This document shows, one piece after another, positions 15,496 through 24,257 of a stretch of DNA of 52,290 bases (its first letter is position 1; every line of letters begins with the position of its first letter). The DNA comes from Candidatus Fonsibacter lacus (GTDB lineage: Bacteria; Pseudomonadota; Alphaproteobacteria; Pelagibacterales; Pelagibacteraceae). The translations under genes were made by a program, and so were the position numbers. Under the pieces are notes generated by a model. The model worked only from the letters and a program-made list of their open reading frames with translations. It was not told the DNA's origin and did not search any database. The stretch lies in the NCBI GenBank assembly GCA_010021145.1, contig RGRP01000001.1, positions 1 through 52,290 on the forward strand. Direction: 5' to 3'.

Positions 15496-18048
15496 ATGCC
15501 TGAAAATTTACAAAAAAAAATCCAAAATAATTCATACGAAGCAGATTCAATTAAAGTTTTAAAAGGGTTAGATGCAGTTAGAAAAAGACCAGGAATGTAT
15601 ATTGGTGACACAGACGATGGCACAGGTCTGCATCACATGGTTTTTGAAGTTATTGATAATTCTATAGATGAAGCTTTAGCAGGCCACTGTAATGAGATTT
15701 ATGTTTCATTAAATAAAGATCAGAGTGTTACTGTTGAAGACAACGGTAGAGGTATCCCTGTTGATATGCATAAAGAAGAAGGAATATCTGCGGCAGAAGT
15801 AATTATGACTCAGTTACATTCTGGTGGAAAATTTGATCATGATTCATATAAGATTTCTGGAGGATTACATGGAGTAGGAGTTTCCGTGGTGAATGCTTTG
15901 TCTGAAAATTTAAGATTAAATATTTTTAGAAAAAACAAAGAATATTTTGCAGAATTTAAGGACGGAGTAACTACAAAACCTTTAAAACAAATTGGTGATG
16001 CAAAAAAAGCAAATGGCACTTCAGTAACCTTTTTACCTTCAAAAAAAATATTTACAACTACAGTATTTGATATCAATATTTTAAAGAAAAGAATTAAAGA
16101 ATTAGCTTACCTTAATAAAAGTATTCAGATTATTTTAGAAGATAAGCGTGAAGACAAAGTAAAAAGATCTGAATATAAGTTTGAAGGTGGTATTTCAGAA
16201 TTTGTAATTGATTTTGATAAAAATAAAGAAAAACTTAAGTCAGAAACAGGTGAAAATCTTTTTACAAAACCAATTTATATTTCAGGTAGTAAAAATGATA
16301 TTCAATTAGAAGTAGCTCTAGTTTGGAATGCAGGTTATCAAGAACAAATTGTTACCTTTACAAACAACATACCACAAAAGGATGGTGGTACTCATTTAGT
16401 TGGTTTTAGAAATGCATTAACTAGAACTATAAATAAATATGTTGTTGATAATAGTATTTTAAAAAAAGAAAAAATTTCAGTAACGGGAGACGACGTCAGA
16501 GAAGGATTAACCGCAATAATTTCTGTAAAAGTTAAGGACCCTAAATTTTCATCTCAAACCAAAGAAAAATTAGTATCGTCAGAAGTTCGCCCAGTAGTAG
16601 AAGGGATAGTTAATGAAAAACTTGAAGTTTGGTTTGACCAAAATAACAAAATTACAAAAGCACTAGTAAATAAAATTTCACAAGCAGCATTGGCACGTGA
16701 GCTTGCTAGAAAAGCAAGAGAGAGCGTTAGAAGAAAGAGTGCTTTAGATATTTCTAGTCTGCCAGGAAAATTAGCCGATTGCCAGACAAAGGATAAGGAT
16801 AAAGCAGAATTATTTATAGTTGAGGGGGATTCAGCGGGAGGGTCTGCAAAACAGGCAAGGAACAGAGAATTTCAGGCTGTATTACCCTTAAGAGGAAAGA
16901 TTTTAAATACCTATGTTGATTCAAAGAATAATGGATCATCCAAACTGGATCCTGCAGAGGCCAAAAAGGTTTATGCAAAGATGCTTTCTTCAAATGAAAT
17001 TATAACTTTGATTAACGCTATCGGAACCGGATTTGATGATTTTAGTATTGAAAAGTTAAGATATGGAAAAATCATTATCATGACCGACGCTGATGTTGAT
17101 GGATCGCATATAAGAACCTTGTTATTAACATTTTTTAATAATGAACCATTTAATGAGCTTATTAAAAATGGAAAAATTTATATAGCCCAACCACCATTAT
17201 ATAAAATTAAAGTAGGTAAAAAAATATCTTATATTAAAAATGATGAAGATCTTTTTGATATTACTATTGATACTGCTAAAGAAAATATTAAATTTTTCTC
17301 AGAAGAAAATGGAAAAATAAAAGAGGAAAATTTTGATGAGATTGTCAAACATTGTAGAAGATTTGATTCAAGAATAAAAAATTTAGGAAAAGATTTTGAC
17401 AAAGAATTAGTTGAGGCTCTAACAGTAGTTGGAAGTTTCTATAAAGATAAAAAAGATTTTTTAATTAGAGATGACTCTAATGGTAAGAAAAAAGAAGGAG
17501 CCATTAAAGCAGCGGCAGAATATTTAAATAAATTTGAGAATAATTCTGAAAATAATTTATGGGTTGGTTCTTTTAAGGATAATTTATTTGTTTTAGAGAA
17601 AAAATATTACGAAGAAACTATTGTAAAAAAATTAAGTTTAGATTTTTTAGATACTAAACATGTAGAAGAATTAAGCCTGTTAGGTGATATGTTGAAAGTT
17701 TTTAGAAAAAAATGTCACATGATTAACTCAACTAACGAAAAGATTGATATTTATTCGCCTGTAGATTTTTTAAAGAGAATAATAGAAGAAGGAAAAAAAT
17801 TTATTTCTATACAACGATTTAAAGGATTAGGAGAAATGAACCCAGAGGAATTATGGGAGACAACTTTAAACCCTGAAAATAATACCTTATTAAAGGTAAA
17901 TTACTCTGGAAATGATATCGATAACGAAACTACTAACCCTGAAGATCGTGACAGAGAAATTTTCAAGATTTTAATGGGAGAAGATGTCGTTCCTAGAAAA
18001 GATTTTATTAATAAAAACGCTATTAATGTAAATAATCTAGATATCTAG
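15496..18048 (+). CDS. gyrB: DNA gyrase subunit B
   Basis: GyrB is the ATPase subunit that drives negative supercoiling with GyrA. The 850-residue protein has the GHKL ATPase domain (VIDNSIDEALAGH near residue 53, GRGIPVD near 82, GLHGVGVSVVNALS near 124), the transducer domain, the TOPRIM domain with EGDSAGGSAKQ (about 443) and DADVDGSHI (about 534), and a C-terminal QRFKGLGEMNPEELWETT. An insertion between TOPRIM and the tail, as in E. coli GyrB, accounts for the length. The start has no obvious Shine-Dalgarno sequence. Confidence 0.97.
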   Translation: MPENLQKKIQNNSYEADSIKVLKGLDAVRKRPGMYIGDTDDGTGLHHMVFEVIDNSIDEALAGHCNEIYVSLNKDQSVTVEDNGRGIPVDMHKEEGISAAEVIMTQLHSGGKFDHDSYKISGGLHGVGVSVVNALSENLRLNIFRKNKEYFAEFKDGVTTKPLKQIGDAKKANGTSVTFLPSKKIFTTTVFDINILKKRIKELAYLNKSIQIILEDKREDKVKRSEYKFEGGISEFVIDFDKNKEKLKSETGENLFTKPIYISGSKNDIQLEVALVWNAGYQEQIVTFTNNIPQKDGGTHLVGFRNALTRTINKYVVDNSILKKEKISVTGDDVREGLTAIISVKVKDPKFSSQTKEKLVSSEVRPVVEGIVNEKLEVWFDQNNKITKALVNKISQAALARELARKARESVRRKSALDISSLPGKLADCQTKDKDKAELFIVEGDSAGGSAKQARNREFQAVLPLRGKILNTYVDSKNNGSSKLDPAEAKKVYAKMLSSNEIITLINAIGTGFDDFSIEKLRYGKIIIMTDADVDGSHIRTLLLTFFNNEPFNELIKNGKIYIAQPPLYKIKVGKKISYIKNDEDLFDITIDTAKENIKFFSEENGKIKEENFDEIVKHCRRFDSRIKNLGKDFDKELVEALTVVGSFYKDKKDFLIRDDSNGKKKEGAIKAAAEYLNKFENNSENNLWVGSFKDNLFVLEKKYYEETIVKKLSLDFLDTKHVEELSLLGDMLKVFRKKCHMINSTNEKIDIYSPVDFLKRIIEEGKKFISIQRFKGLGEMNPEELWETTLNPENNTLLKVNYSGNDIDNETTNPEDRDREIFKILMGEDVVPRKDFINKNAINVNNLDI

Positions 18049-18052
18049 TTTA

Positions 18053-19345
18053 ATGAATTTAGCAAAATCACCAGAGCTAAATGATAATCAGATAAAACTT
18101 CTAACACTTATTAATATTCGCTGGGTCGCAATTCTCGGTCAGTTTGCGACGATATCTATTGTATATTTTTACTTTAATTTTAATTTTAATATTAAGTATT
18201 GTTATTTATTAGTTTTATTTTCTTCTTTTCTTAATATTTTTCTTCAAATTAGATCAAAAAAAACTGATCTATTATCTAATAAACAAGCCACTTTTAGTAT
18301 CCTATACGATTTATTTCAGCTATTTGGATTATTATTCTTAACTGGAGGGTTAACGAACCCTTTCTCAATATTAATTGTCGCTCCAATTACAATTGCTGCA
18401 GGATTTTTAAATTTAAGAAGTAGTATTCTGATTGGGTTTTTATCAATAGTATTAATTATTATCTTATCATTTTTTTATTTTGAATTGCCAGGTCTTGAAA
18501 ATAATTACTATTTTCCAAAGTTTTATATTTTAGGATTAGCATTAGCATTGTGCACAGCGATAATATTTTTAGCCATTTATTCACAACGATTAGCAATAGA
18601 GAGTGCACAAAGAAATGAAGCCTTTAATGTTTTACAACAAATTTTTTTAAGAGAGCAGGAATTAAAGTCTCTAGGAGGACTTGCAGCAGCAGCAGCGCAT
18701 GAATTAGGAACGCCCTTAAATACAATATCTTTAGTTGCTAAAGAGTTAAAAAAAGAATTAGGATCTAATAAAAAAATTAACCAAGATTTAGATTTACTTA
18801 TTTCTCAATCCAAAAGATGTAGCGAAATATTAAAACAAATATCAAAAAATCCCTATACAGAAAAGGAGGATAAGTTTTTTGATAAAGCATCTTTTAAAAT
18901 TATTGTTCATGAGATTATTGACTCATTTAAAGATTTGAGTAAAAAAAAAATAATTATCAACGAAGATGATTATAAAAAAGATTATCTAATCACAAAAAAA
19001 ATCGAAATTATTTACAGTCTTAAAAATATTATTGATAATGCTTTAAAGTTTTCATCAAATAAAACTGAGATTTTTTTGTTATCTAATGAAGATGAATTAA
19101 GAATAAAAGTGGTAGATGATGGGGTAGGTTTTTCAAATCAAATATTAGGATTTTTAGGCGATCCTTATATTAAAAAAAAGGATTTAGATAATAATAAAGA
19201 AGGTTTGGGTCTTGGTATTTTTATAGCAAAAGTTTTTTTAGAAAGACTGTCTGCTATCATTGATTTTTACAATTTAGAAGATAAAGGCGCCGTTGTTGAT
19301 ATCTTTTGGCAGAAAAAAGATTTAATTAATTTAAAACTTATATAG
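18053..19345 (+). CDS. regB: Redox-responsive sensor histidine kinase RegB/PrrB/ActS
   Basis: RegB senses the redox state of the ubiquinone pool and phosphorylates RegA to control respiration, carbon and nitrogen genes in Alphaproteobacteria. The 430-residue protein has about six N-terminal membrane helices (residues 25-185) with the quinone-binding heptad GGLTNPF near 98-104. The H-box AAAAHELGTPLNT holds the phosphorylated H216, and C256 in SKRCSEIL matches the redox-active cysteine position of RegB. The ATPase domain has N and G boxes (IIDNALKFS; GLGLGIFIAK). It is 4 bases after gyrB. The partner regA is 4.3 kb away, beyond a polyamine cluster. Confidence 0.92.
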   Translation: MNLAKSPELNDNQIKLLTLINIRWVAILGQFATISIVYFYFNFNFNIKYCYLLVLFSSFLNIFLQIRSKKTDLLSNKQATFSILYDLFQLFGLLFLTGGLTNPFSILIVAPITIAAGFLNLRSSILIGFLSIVLIIILSFFYFELPGLENNYYFPKFYILGLALALCTAIIFLAIYSQRLAIESAQRNEAFNVLQQIFLREQELKSLGGLAAAAAHELGTPLNTISLVAKELKKELGSNKKINQDLDLLISQSKRCSEILKQISKNPYTEKEDKFFDKASFKIIVHEIIDSFKDLSKKKIIINEDDYKKDYLITKKIEIIYSLKNIIDNALKFSSNKTEIFLLSNEDELRIKVVDDGVGFSNQILGFLGDPYIKKKDLDNNKEGLGLGIFIAKVFLERLSAIIDFYNLEDKGAVVDIFWQKKDLINLKLI

Positions 19346-20408
19346 CTGGCTCTTGTTGTGTCATACAATGAATTGCTCCAAATCCCCAAATAAGATCACG
19401 ACAATTAATTGGAACAATTTTTCTGTCTTTAAAATGCTTTTCTAAAATTTGAAAAGCTATATCATCATTTTTATCTTCAAAGATTGGAAGTAAAACAATT
19501 TTATTTGCTATATAAAAATTTAAATAACTGGCCGGGACTCTAGTATCATCAATAATGAGTGGGGAAGGCATTGGAATTTCTACGATGGTATTTTGTTTAC
19601 CTAAGTGATTTCTAGATTTTTTTAAGATTTTTAAATTTTCATTTAATGCTGAGAAATTTTCATCATTTTTTTGATATTCGATTGCCGTAAATATTTTATC
19701 ATCATCAAAAAATCTTGTGATGTCATCAATATGACCGTGTGTATCATCGCCAACTATACCTTTATTAAGCCAAATAAAATTTTTGACATTTAAACTTTCG
19801 CTTAAAATTATTTCTAATTTTTCCCTACTTAATCCAGGATTTCTTTCTTGAACTTTGCTTAATAAACATTCTTTTGTAGCGATTAAAGTTCCTTTTCCAT
19901 TTACATCAATTGCACCACCTTCCAATATAACATCTTTAATTTTATTTTTAATTTTTGCTTTTACATCTATTATTTCTATATTTTTGATTTTTGCTATTTT
20001 TGGCTTAATAGCATTATCAAAATTATAATCTTTATATTTCGCCCACGCATTGAAATGAAAGTTAGTCATGATCTTTTTTTTCAAAAGATCATTTACTAGA
20101 AAAATAGGTCCAGTATCTCTGGTCCAAACTCGATTTGTTTTAATAATATGAAAATTAACCCTTTTAAGGTTTGTTTTTTCTTTAATTAAAATTTTTTTAA
20201 TATTTGTTTTAGCTGATTTTGATTGAATTAAAATATCAACATTTTGAACTTTTGATAATGCTGAAGTTATTTTAGCAAAAGTTGATGGGATATTTTCAAA
20301 TTTATCTGGCCAGTCATTTTTATTGTGGGGCCATGCTAACCATGTAGAGCTTTGCTTTTCCCACTCTGCTGGCATTCTATAACCTAAAGATGCCAGATTT
20401 TCATTCAT
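19338..20408 (-). CDS. aguA: Agmatine deiminase
   Basis: Agmatine deiminase turns agmatine into N-carbamoylputrescine and ammonia. The 356-residue pentein-fold protein begins RMPAEWEKQSSTWLAWPHN and has WTRDTGP (about 112), EGGAID (about 162), the catalytic DTHGHIDD histidine near 217-224 and the C-terminal nucleophile C348 in IHCMTQQEP. Its start overlaps the aguB stop by 8 bases, and its stop overlaps the convergent regB end by 8 bases. No arginine decarboxylase is in the window, so the agmatine source is unknown (another locus or uptake). Confidence 0.95.
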   Translation of the reverse strand: MNENLASLGYRMPAEWEKQSSTWLAWPHNKNDWPDKFENIPSTFAKITSALSKVQNVDILIQSKSAKTNIKKILIKEKTNLKRVNFHIIKTNRVWTRDTGPIFLVNDLLKKKIMTNFHFNAWAKYKDYNFDNAIKPKIAKIKNIEIIDVKAKIKNKIKDVILEGGAIDVNGKGTLIATKECLLSKVQERNPGLSREKLEIILSESLNVKNFIWLNKGIVGDDTHGHIDDITRFFDDDKIFTAIEYQKNDENFSALNENLKILKKSRNHLGKQNTIVEIPMPSPLIIDDTRVPASYLNFYIANKIVLLPIFEDKNDDIAFQILEKHFKDRKIVPINCRDLIWGFGAIHCMTQQEPAI

Positions 20409-21282
20409 CGGAAGGATTTTTTAATAAACCATGGTATTGGTCTATTCTTCTGTCTCTTAGGAATGGCCAGTGTTGTCTGACTTTCTCAACTTTGCTTATA
20501 TCAATATTGCAAACAATAACTTCCTCTTTGTCATTGCTGGCTTCTGCAATAATGTTTCCGTTCGGGTCAAACACAATTGAATTACCCCAGAATTCGATAG
20601 ATTTTTCTTTTTTACCTTCAATGCCCACTCTATTAACAGAAACAACATATACTCCATTTGCTATTGCGTGTGATCTTTGAATTGTAAGCCATGCATTTAA
20701 TTGTGATTTACCAAATTCTTTTTTCTCACGTAAATGCCAGCCTATCGCTGTTGGATAAAATATGATTTCCGCACCTTTTAAAGCCGTTAAACGTGCTGCC
20801 TCCGGAAACCATTGATCCCAGCATATTAATGTTCCAATCTTACCGTGGTTAGTGTTAAAGCTTTTAAAACCTAAATCACCTGGAGTGAAATAAAACTTTT
20901 CATAATACTGAGGATCATCAGGAATGTGCATTTTTCGATAATGACCAAAGATCTTTCCTTTTTCATTAATCACCACGCATGAGTTATGATACAGGCCTGC
21001 AATTTTCTTTTCAAAAAGTGGAACAATTATTATTACGCTTATTTTTTTTGCTAAATCACATAATGCATCAGTAGTCTTTCCGGGTATTTTTTCTGCTATT
21101 GCAAAGTTATCGTGATTTTCTTCTTGGCAAAAATAGTGCGTTAAAAATAGCTCGGGCAAACAAACAATTTGTGCCCCCTTTTTTTTCGCTAATTTTATTT
21201 TTTCAATAGCTTTAGATAGATTTTTTTTAGGATCAGCGTCCATCTTCATCTGCACCAAAGCTACTTTAGTTAGTGAAGACAT
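20401..21282 (-). CDS. aguB: N-carbamoylputrescine amidase
   Basis: This nitrilase-family enzyme hydrolyses N-carbamoylputrescine to putrescine, the step after agmatine deiminase. The 293-residue protein shows the catalytic triad E44 (LPELF), K117 (YRKMHIPDD) and C154 (ICWDQWFPE). Similarity to AguB rather than a generic nitrilase is supported by FFTPGDLG-type sequence (YFTPGDLGF) and by overlap with aguA. It lies 3 bases after the deoxyhypusine-synthase-like gene. Confidence 0.94.
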   Translation of the reverse strand: MSSLTKVALVQMKMDADPKKNLSKAIEKIKLAKKKGAQIVCLPELFLTHYFCQEENHDNFAIAEKIPGKTTDALCDLAKKISVIIIVPLFEKKIAGLYHNSCVVINEKGKIFGHYRKMHIPDDPQYYEKFYFTPGDLGFKSFNTNHGKIGTLICWDQWFPEAARLTALKGAEIIFYPTAIGWHLREKKEFGKSQLNAWLTIQRSHAIANGVYVVSVNRVGIEGKKEKSIEFWGNSIVFDPNGNIIAEASNDKEEVIVCNIDISKVEKVRQHWPFLRDRRIDQYHGLLKNPSDE

Positions 21283-21285
21283 TTT

Positions 21286-22332
21286 TTATTTAAATAATTT
21301 AGAAAAACTCCTTTTAGGTCTATTTTTCCAGTAGCCTCTATGAAATGCATCGCTCGCTATAAGAGGGATAACGCTTGTTGCTTCAGCAAAAACCATTTGT
21401 TCTCTTGCTGTATCTACTTTCCCCCATGAGCTTGCTTCTTTTAATGTAGAAGAACTGCATGCTCCATCTCTAACGTCAGCAACAGTAATTTGTATAGCGT
21501 ATTTATGCATATCAACTTCTTTTCCTAAAAGTTCAGCACATATAACTGTGTCCTGAATATAGTTTTTAGGAACACCTCCACCGATCATTAATAAACCCGA
21601 AGTTTTTGATTTAATTTTAATTTCAGTAAGTTCTCTAAAATCTCTTACAGAGTCAATTGTTAAATGTTTTTTTGGATTTCTTTCTTGGTGCATTACTAAA
21701 CCAAATCCAGCGCTAGAATCTGTAAAAGCAGGACAGAATATTGGCACATCATTTTCATAAGCAAGTTGGATTAAAGATTCTTTCTTCTTTGAATGTTTTG
21801 TTAAATATTTTCCCATTTCTTTTATGAATTCACGAGAAGTATAAGGTCTAGGTTCTAATTGATCTGCTATTTCGCCAACTGTTTTATCACAAGCTTGTAG
21901 TTGGTCTTCATCAATATAGGTATCGTATATTCTATCGATATAGTGCTCTCTTAATACATTGTCATTTTGAAATTGGGATCCTTGATAGTGTTTAAAACCT
22001 AGAGCTTCAAAGAAATCCATATCAACAATAGATGCTCCTGTTGAAACGATAGCATCAACCATGTTGTTTTTTACTAGATCAGCATAAACTTTCATACATC
22101 CTGCAGCAGAAGTTGATCCTGCTAAAGTTAAGAAAATAGTGCAGTTTTTATCATTTAACATTTCGTTATAGATTTGTGCTGCGTTAGCCGTTTCTCTAGA
22201 TGTAAAGGACATTTTAGACATGCCATCTATGATGGGTCTTGCATCAAAAGATGTAATATCTATGTGCTCTATGGCTTTGTTTAAAAAGCTAGATTTGTTG
22301 TGACCTATAGTTGGATTTGAGGATTTGCTCAT
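21286..22332 (-). CDS. Deoxyhypusine synthase-like protein (probable homospermidine synthase)
   Basis: The 348-residue product belongs to the deoxyhypusine synthase family, which transfers an aminobutyl group from spermidine to a lysine in eukaryotes and archaea. Bacteria lack the eIF5A target, and bacterial family members are thought to make homospermidine or related polyamines. The active-site lysine is kept in SSWGKVD (K305), as are the GSTSAAGM and GGGVPKNYIQD NAD-site segments. It overlaps the ornithine decarboxylase stop by one base and is followed by aguB, so a polyamine substrate is very likely; homospermidine as the product is inference from family and context. Confidence 0.85.
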   Translation of the reverse strand: MSKSSNPTIGHNKSSFLNKAIEHIDITSFDARPIIDGMSKMSFTSRETANAAQIYNEMLNDKNCTIFLTLAGSTSAAGCMKVYADLVKNNMVDAIVSTGASIVDMDFFEALGFKHYQGSQFQNDNVLREHYIDRIYDTYIDEDQLQACDKTVGEIADQLEPRPYTSREFIKEMGKYLTKHSKKKESLIQLAYENDVPIFCPAFTDSSAGFGLVMHQERNPKKHLTIDSVRDFRELTEIKIKSKTSGLLMIGGGVPKNYIQDTVICAELLGKEVDMHKYAIQITVADVRDGACSSSTLKEASSWGKVDTAREQMVFAEATSVIPLIASDAFHRGYWKNRPKRSFSKLFK

Positions 22333-23522
22333 TAAGCAACAAGATAATTGCTTTTGTATTCCTCATCTTGTTCATTTTGATAAACTGACATTATTGGTTT
22401 ATCTTCGATTTCGAAAATGTCATCTGAGTAAAAGCCGTTAAATTTAGTTCTAAAAGTTAAGCCATAACTTCCTAATTGTCCAATCTCTATGTAATCACCT
22501 TCTTTTAAATTATTAGGCAACATGTAAGGACCTTTCATAAAATCCATACTATCACAAGTTGGTCCGTAAAAATTGAAAGGAGTTAAACGTCTGCTTAAAT
22601 CTTTTCCAGTATCAACAACTTTTGTTGGAAAAATGAAATTTGGAAATCCTGCATCAAATAAAGATCCATAAGTTCCATCATTAATATACAGACTTTGTTT
22701 TTTTCTAAGTTCAACTTTAACAATAGTAGAACCGCTTTCGGCAACGATAGCTCTTCCTGGTTCGCAAATTAATTCTGGTTGTTTAGGTAAATTTAATTTG
22801 TTTACTGCTTTTTTAATTTCTTCCATGTAGTTTTCTAGTGGTTGCGGATATAGATCTGGATACTTAGATGGGAAACCTCCGCCTACATTTATAATATCAG
22901 GTGTAATTCCTGATTTTAAAATTATATTTCCAATTTCTTTAATTCCTTTTGAATAAGATACGGGATGCATACATTGTGATCCAACGTGGAAACTTACACC
23001 AAGCTTTTTAACAAGTGGTCTTACTAATTTTATTAAATTAACAGCTTCAGCTGGAGAAGCTCCAAATTTTTTTGAAAGATCAATTTCAGAATGTTCATTA
23101 GAAACAAATATTCTTAAATATAAAGTTAAATCTTTTGCATCTTTAGTTGCTTCAAAAATTTTAATTAATTCATCTTTTGTATCAAAAGAAAAATCTCTCA
23201 CACCAAAATTAAAATATGCTTCTTCAATACTCTTTCTATTTTTTACTGTGTGCATGAAATAAAGTTTTGCATCTTTTGCAATCGACTTAACTAATTTAAT
23301 TTCTTCTAGAGAGGCTACATCAAAATTTGTGATTCCATTTTGATAGATGTGTTTAATAACACTTTTGTGAGGATTTGTTTTTACAGCGTATAGGGGTTTC
23401 CCCGGAAAATTATTTACAAAAAAATTGCAAGCCAGTTTTATACTTTCTGGTCGAATACAATATACAGGATTTACTGGTTGAAGATCTCTGACTAAGTCAG
23501 AAACAGAATTAAACTTTTTCAA
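22332..23522 (-). CDS. Ornithine/lysine decarboxylase, PLP fold-III type (TTG start)
   Basis: The enzyme decarboxylates ornithine (or lysine) to putrescine (or cadaverine). The 396-residue alanine-racemase-fold protein has the PLP lysine K48 (YAVKTN), FHVGSQ, GGGFPSKYP, EPGRAIVAESG and the catalytic C323 in GPTCDSMD. The only usable start is TTG at 23522: an in-frame TAA lies three codons upstream and no ATG or GTG is near. An AGGA lies about 11 bases before it. It is first in a four-gene run that ends with agmatine deiminase, giving two converging routes to putrescine. Confidence 0.93.
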   Translation of the reverse strand: MKKFNSVSDLVRDLQPVNPVYCIRPESIKLACNFFVNNFPGKPLYAVKTNPHKSVIKHIYQNGITNFDVASLEEIKLVKSIAKDAKLYFMHTVKNRKSIEEAYFNFGVRDFSFDTKDELIKIFEATKDAKDLTLYLRIFVSNEHSEIDLSKKFGASPAEAVNLIKLVRPLVKKLGVSFHVGSQCMHPVSYSKGIKEIGNIILKSGITPDIINVGGGFPSKYPDLYPQPLENYMEEIKKAVNKLNLPKQPELICEPGRAIVAESGSTIVKVELRKKQSLYINDGTYGSLFDAGFPNFIFPTKVVDTGKDLSRRLTPFNFYGPTCDSMDFMKGPYMLPNNLKEGDYIEIGQLGSYGLTFRTKFNGFYSDDIFEIEDKPIMSVYQNEQDEEYKSNYLVA

Positions 23523-23550
23523 TTCTTGTTATGTCCTTTTGTTAAAAAAT

Positions 23551-23596
23551 TATTATTAATTAACCAATTGAGTCGGCAATTAAAGCTATTTTTAAT
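23551..23596. promoter_or_regulatory. Overlapping divergent promoter elements for regA and the polyamine operon
   Basis: On the plus strand TTGAGT (23568-23573), 17 bases, then TTTAAT (23591-23596) could drive regA. On the minus strand TTGCCG (23579-23574) with TAATAA/AATAAT-like sequence at 23558-23551 could drive the decarboxylase. The two -35 elements are back to back, so one regulator could affect both. The rest of the 168-base gap (23523-23690) holds one DnaA-box-like TTTTCCACA (23631-23639) and the hairpin listed separately. Confidence 0.3.
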
Positions 23597-23643
23597 TTCT
23601 GTAAAGTATTTATTTAGGGTAAGAAAAATTTTTTCCACACTGT

Positions 23644-23675
23644 GTCCTTAGCTTGAGATCGGGTTCGGGAAGGAC
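23644..23675 (+). promoter_or_regulatory. Predicted hairpin in the regA leader
   Basis: GTCCTT (23644-23649) pairs with AAGGAC (23670-23675). Inside, after a two-base bulge, CTTGAG (23652-23657) pairs with TTCGGG (23664-23669) using G-U wobbles around a six-base loop. The wobbles only work in plus-strand RNA, so it belongs to regA, whose ATG is 15 bases downstream with an AGG at 23683-23685. The pocket is clearly more GC-rich than its surroundings. Function unknown. Confidence 0.4.
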
Positions 23676-23690
23676 TATATTCAGGTCTCG

Positions 23691-24257
23691 ATGAATAAAA
23701 TTTTAACCTCAAAAGTGAATTTAGGGCAGTTCGAGAACAAATCTTTGCTCATAGTGGATGACGATGACCCATTTCGAAACAGACTTTCAAAAGCCATGGA
23801 AAATAAAGGTTTTTTTGTTACCTCGGCCTCTAGCGTTGCTGAAGCAAACCAAAAAGTTAAATCCGCACCCCCAACTTTTGCCATTATAGACCTTAGACTG
23901 AACGATGGCAGTGGGCTGGATGTTGTTAAAGAGATACATAAAGTCAAAGCTGACAGCAGAATTATAGTTTTAACTGGTTATGGAAACATTCCAACGGCTG
24001 TTGCGGCAGTCAAATCTGGAGCCATAGACTACCTTGCTAAACCAGCTGACGCCGAGGATTTAGAGGCAGCTTTATTGGCAGATAAAGATAAGAAAGCAAT
24101 TCCTCCGGAAAACCCAATGTCGGCTGATAGGGTAAAATGGGAACATATTCAGAGAGTTTTTGAATTATGCGACCGAAATGTTTCTGAGACGGCCAGAAGA
24201 CTTAAGATGCACAGAAGAACTCTTCAAAGAATACTTTCAAAAAGATCTCCAAAGTAA
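23691..24257 (+). CDS. regA: Redox response regulator RegA/PrrA/ActR
   Basis: RegA is the DNA-binding partner of RegB and controls photosynthesis, respiration and fixation genes in Alphaproteobacteria. The 188-residue protein has a receiver domain (LLIVDDDDPFRNRL acid pocket, phosphorylated D67 in IIDLRLNDGSG, then TGYGNIPTA and LAKPA) and a Fis-type helix-turn-helix at the C terminus. The recognition region SETARRLKMHRRTLQRIL is nearly invariant in this family, so the call is firm. The gene stands apart from regB, diverges from the decarboxylase, and its stop abuts the convergent DUF6314-like gene. Confidence 0.95.
   Translation: MNKILTSKVNLGQFENKSLLIVDDDDPFRNRLSKAMENKGFFVTSASSVAEANQKVKSAPPTFAIIDLRLNDGSGLDVVKEIHKVKADSRIIVLTGYGNIPTAVAAVKSGAIDYLAKPADAEDLEAALLADKDKKAIPPENPMSADRVKWEHIQRVFELCDRNVSETARRLKMHRRTLQRILSKRSPK

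Noticed and set aside
15837..16076. Antisense frame inside gyrB
   Set aside because: Shadow of the conserved ATPase domain; no supporting signals.
23650..23680. tRNA-like T-arm (GGGTTCGGG)
   Set aside because: The flanks cannot form a T-stem or an acceptor stem; it is explained by the regA leader hairpin.
23523..23690. Replication origin in the regA-decarboxylase gap
   Set aside because: Only one DnaA-box-like site (TTTTCCACA, 23631-23639) is present, too little to support an origin.
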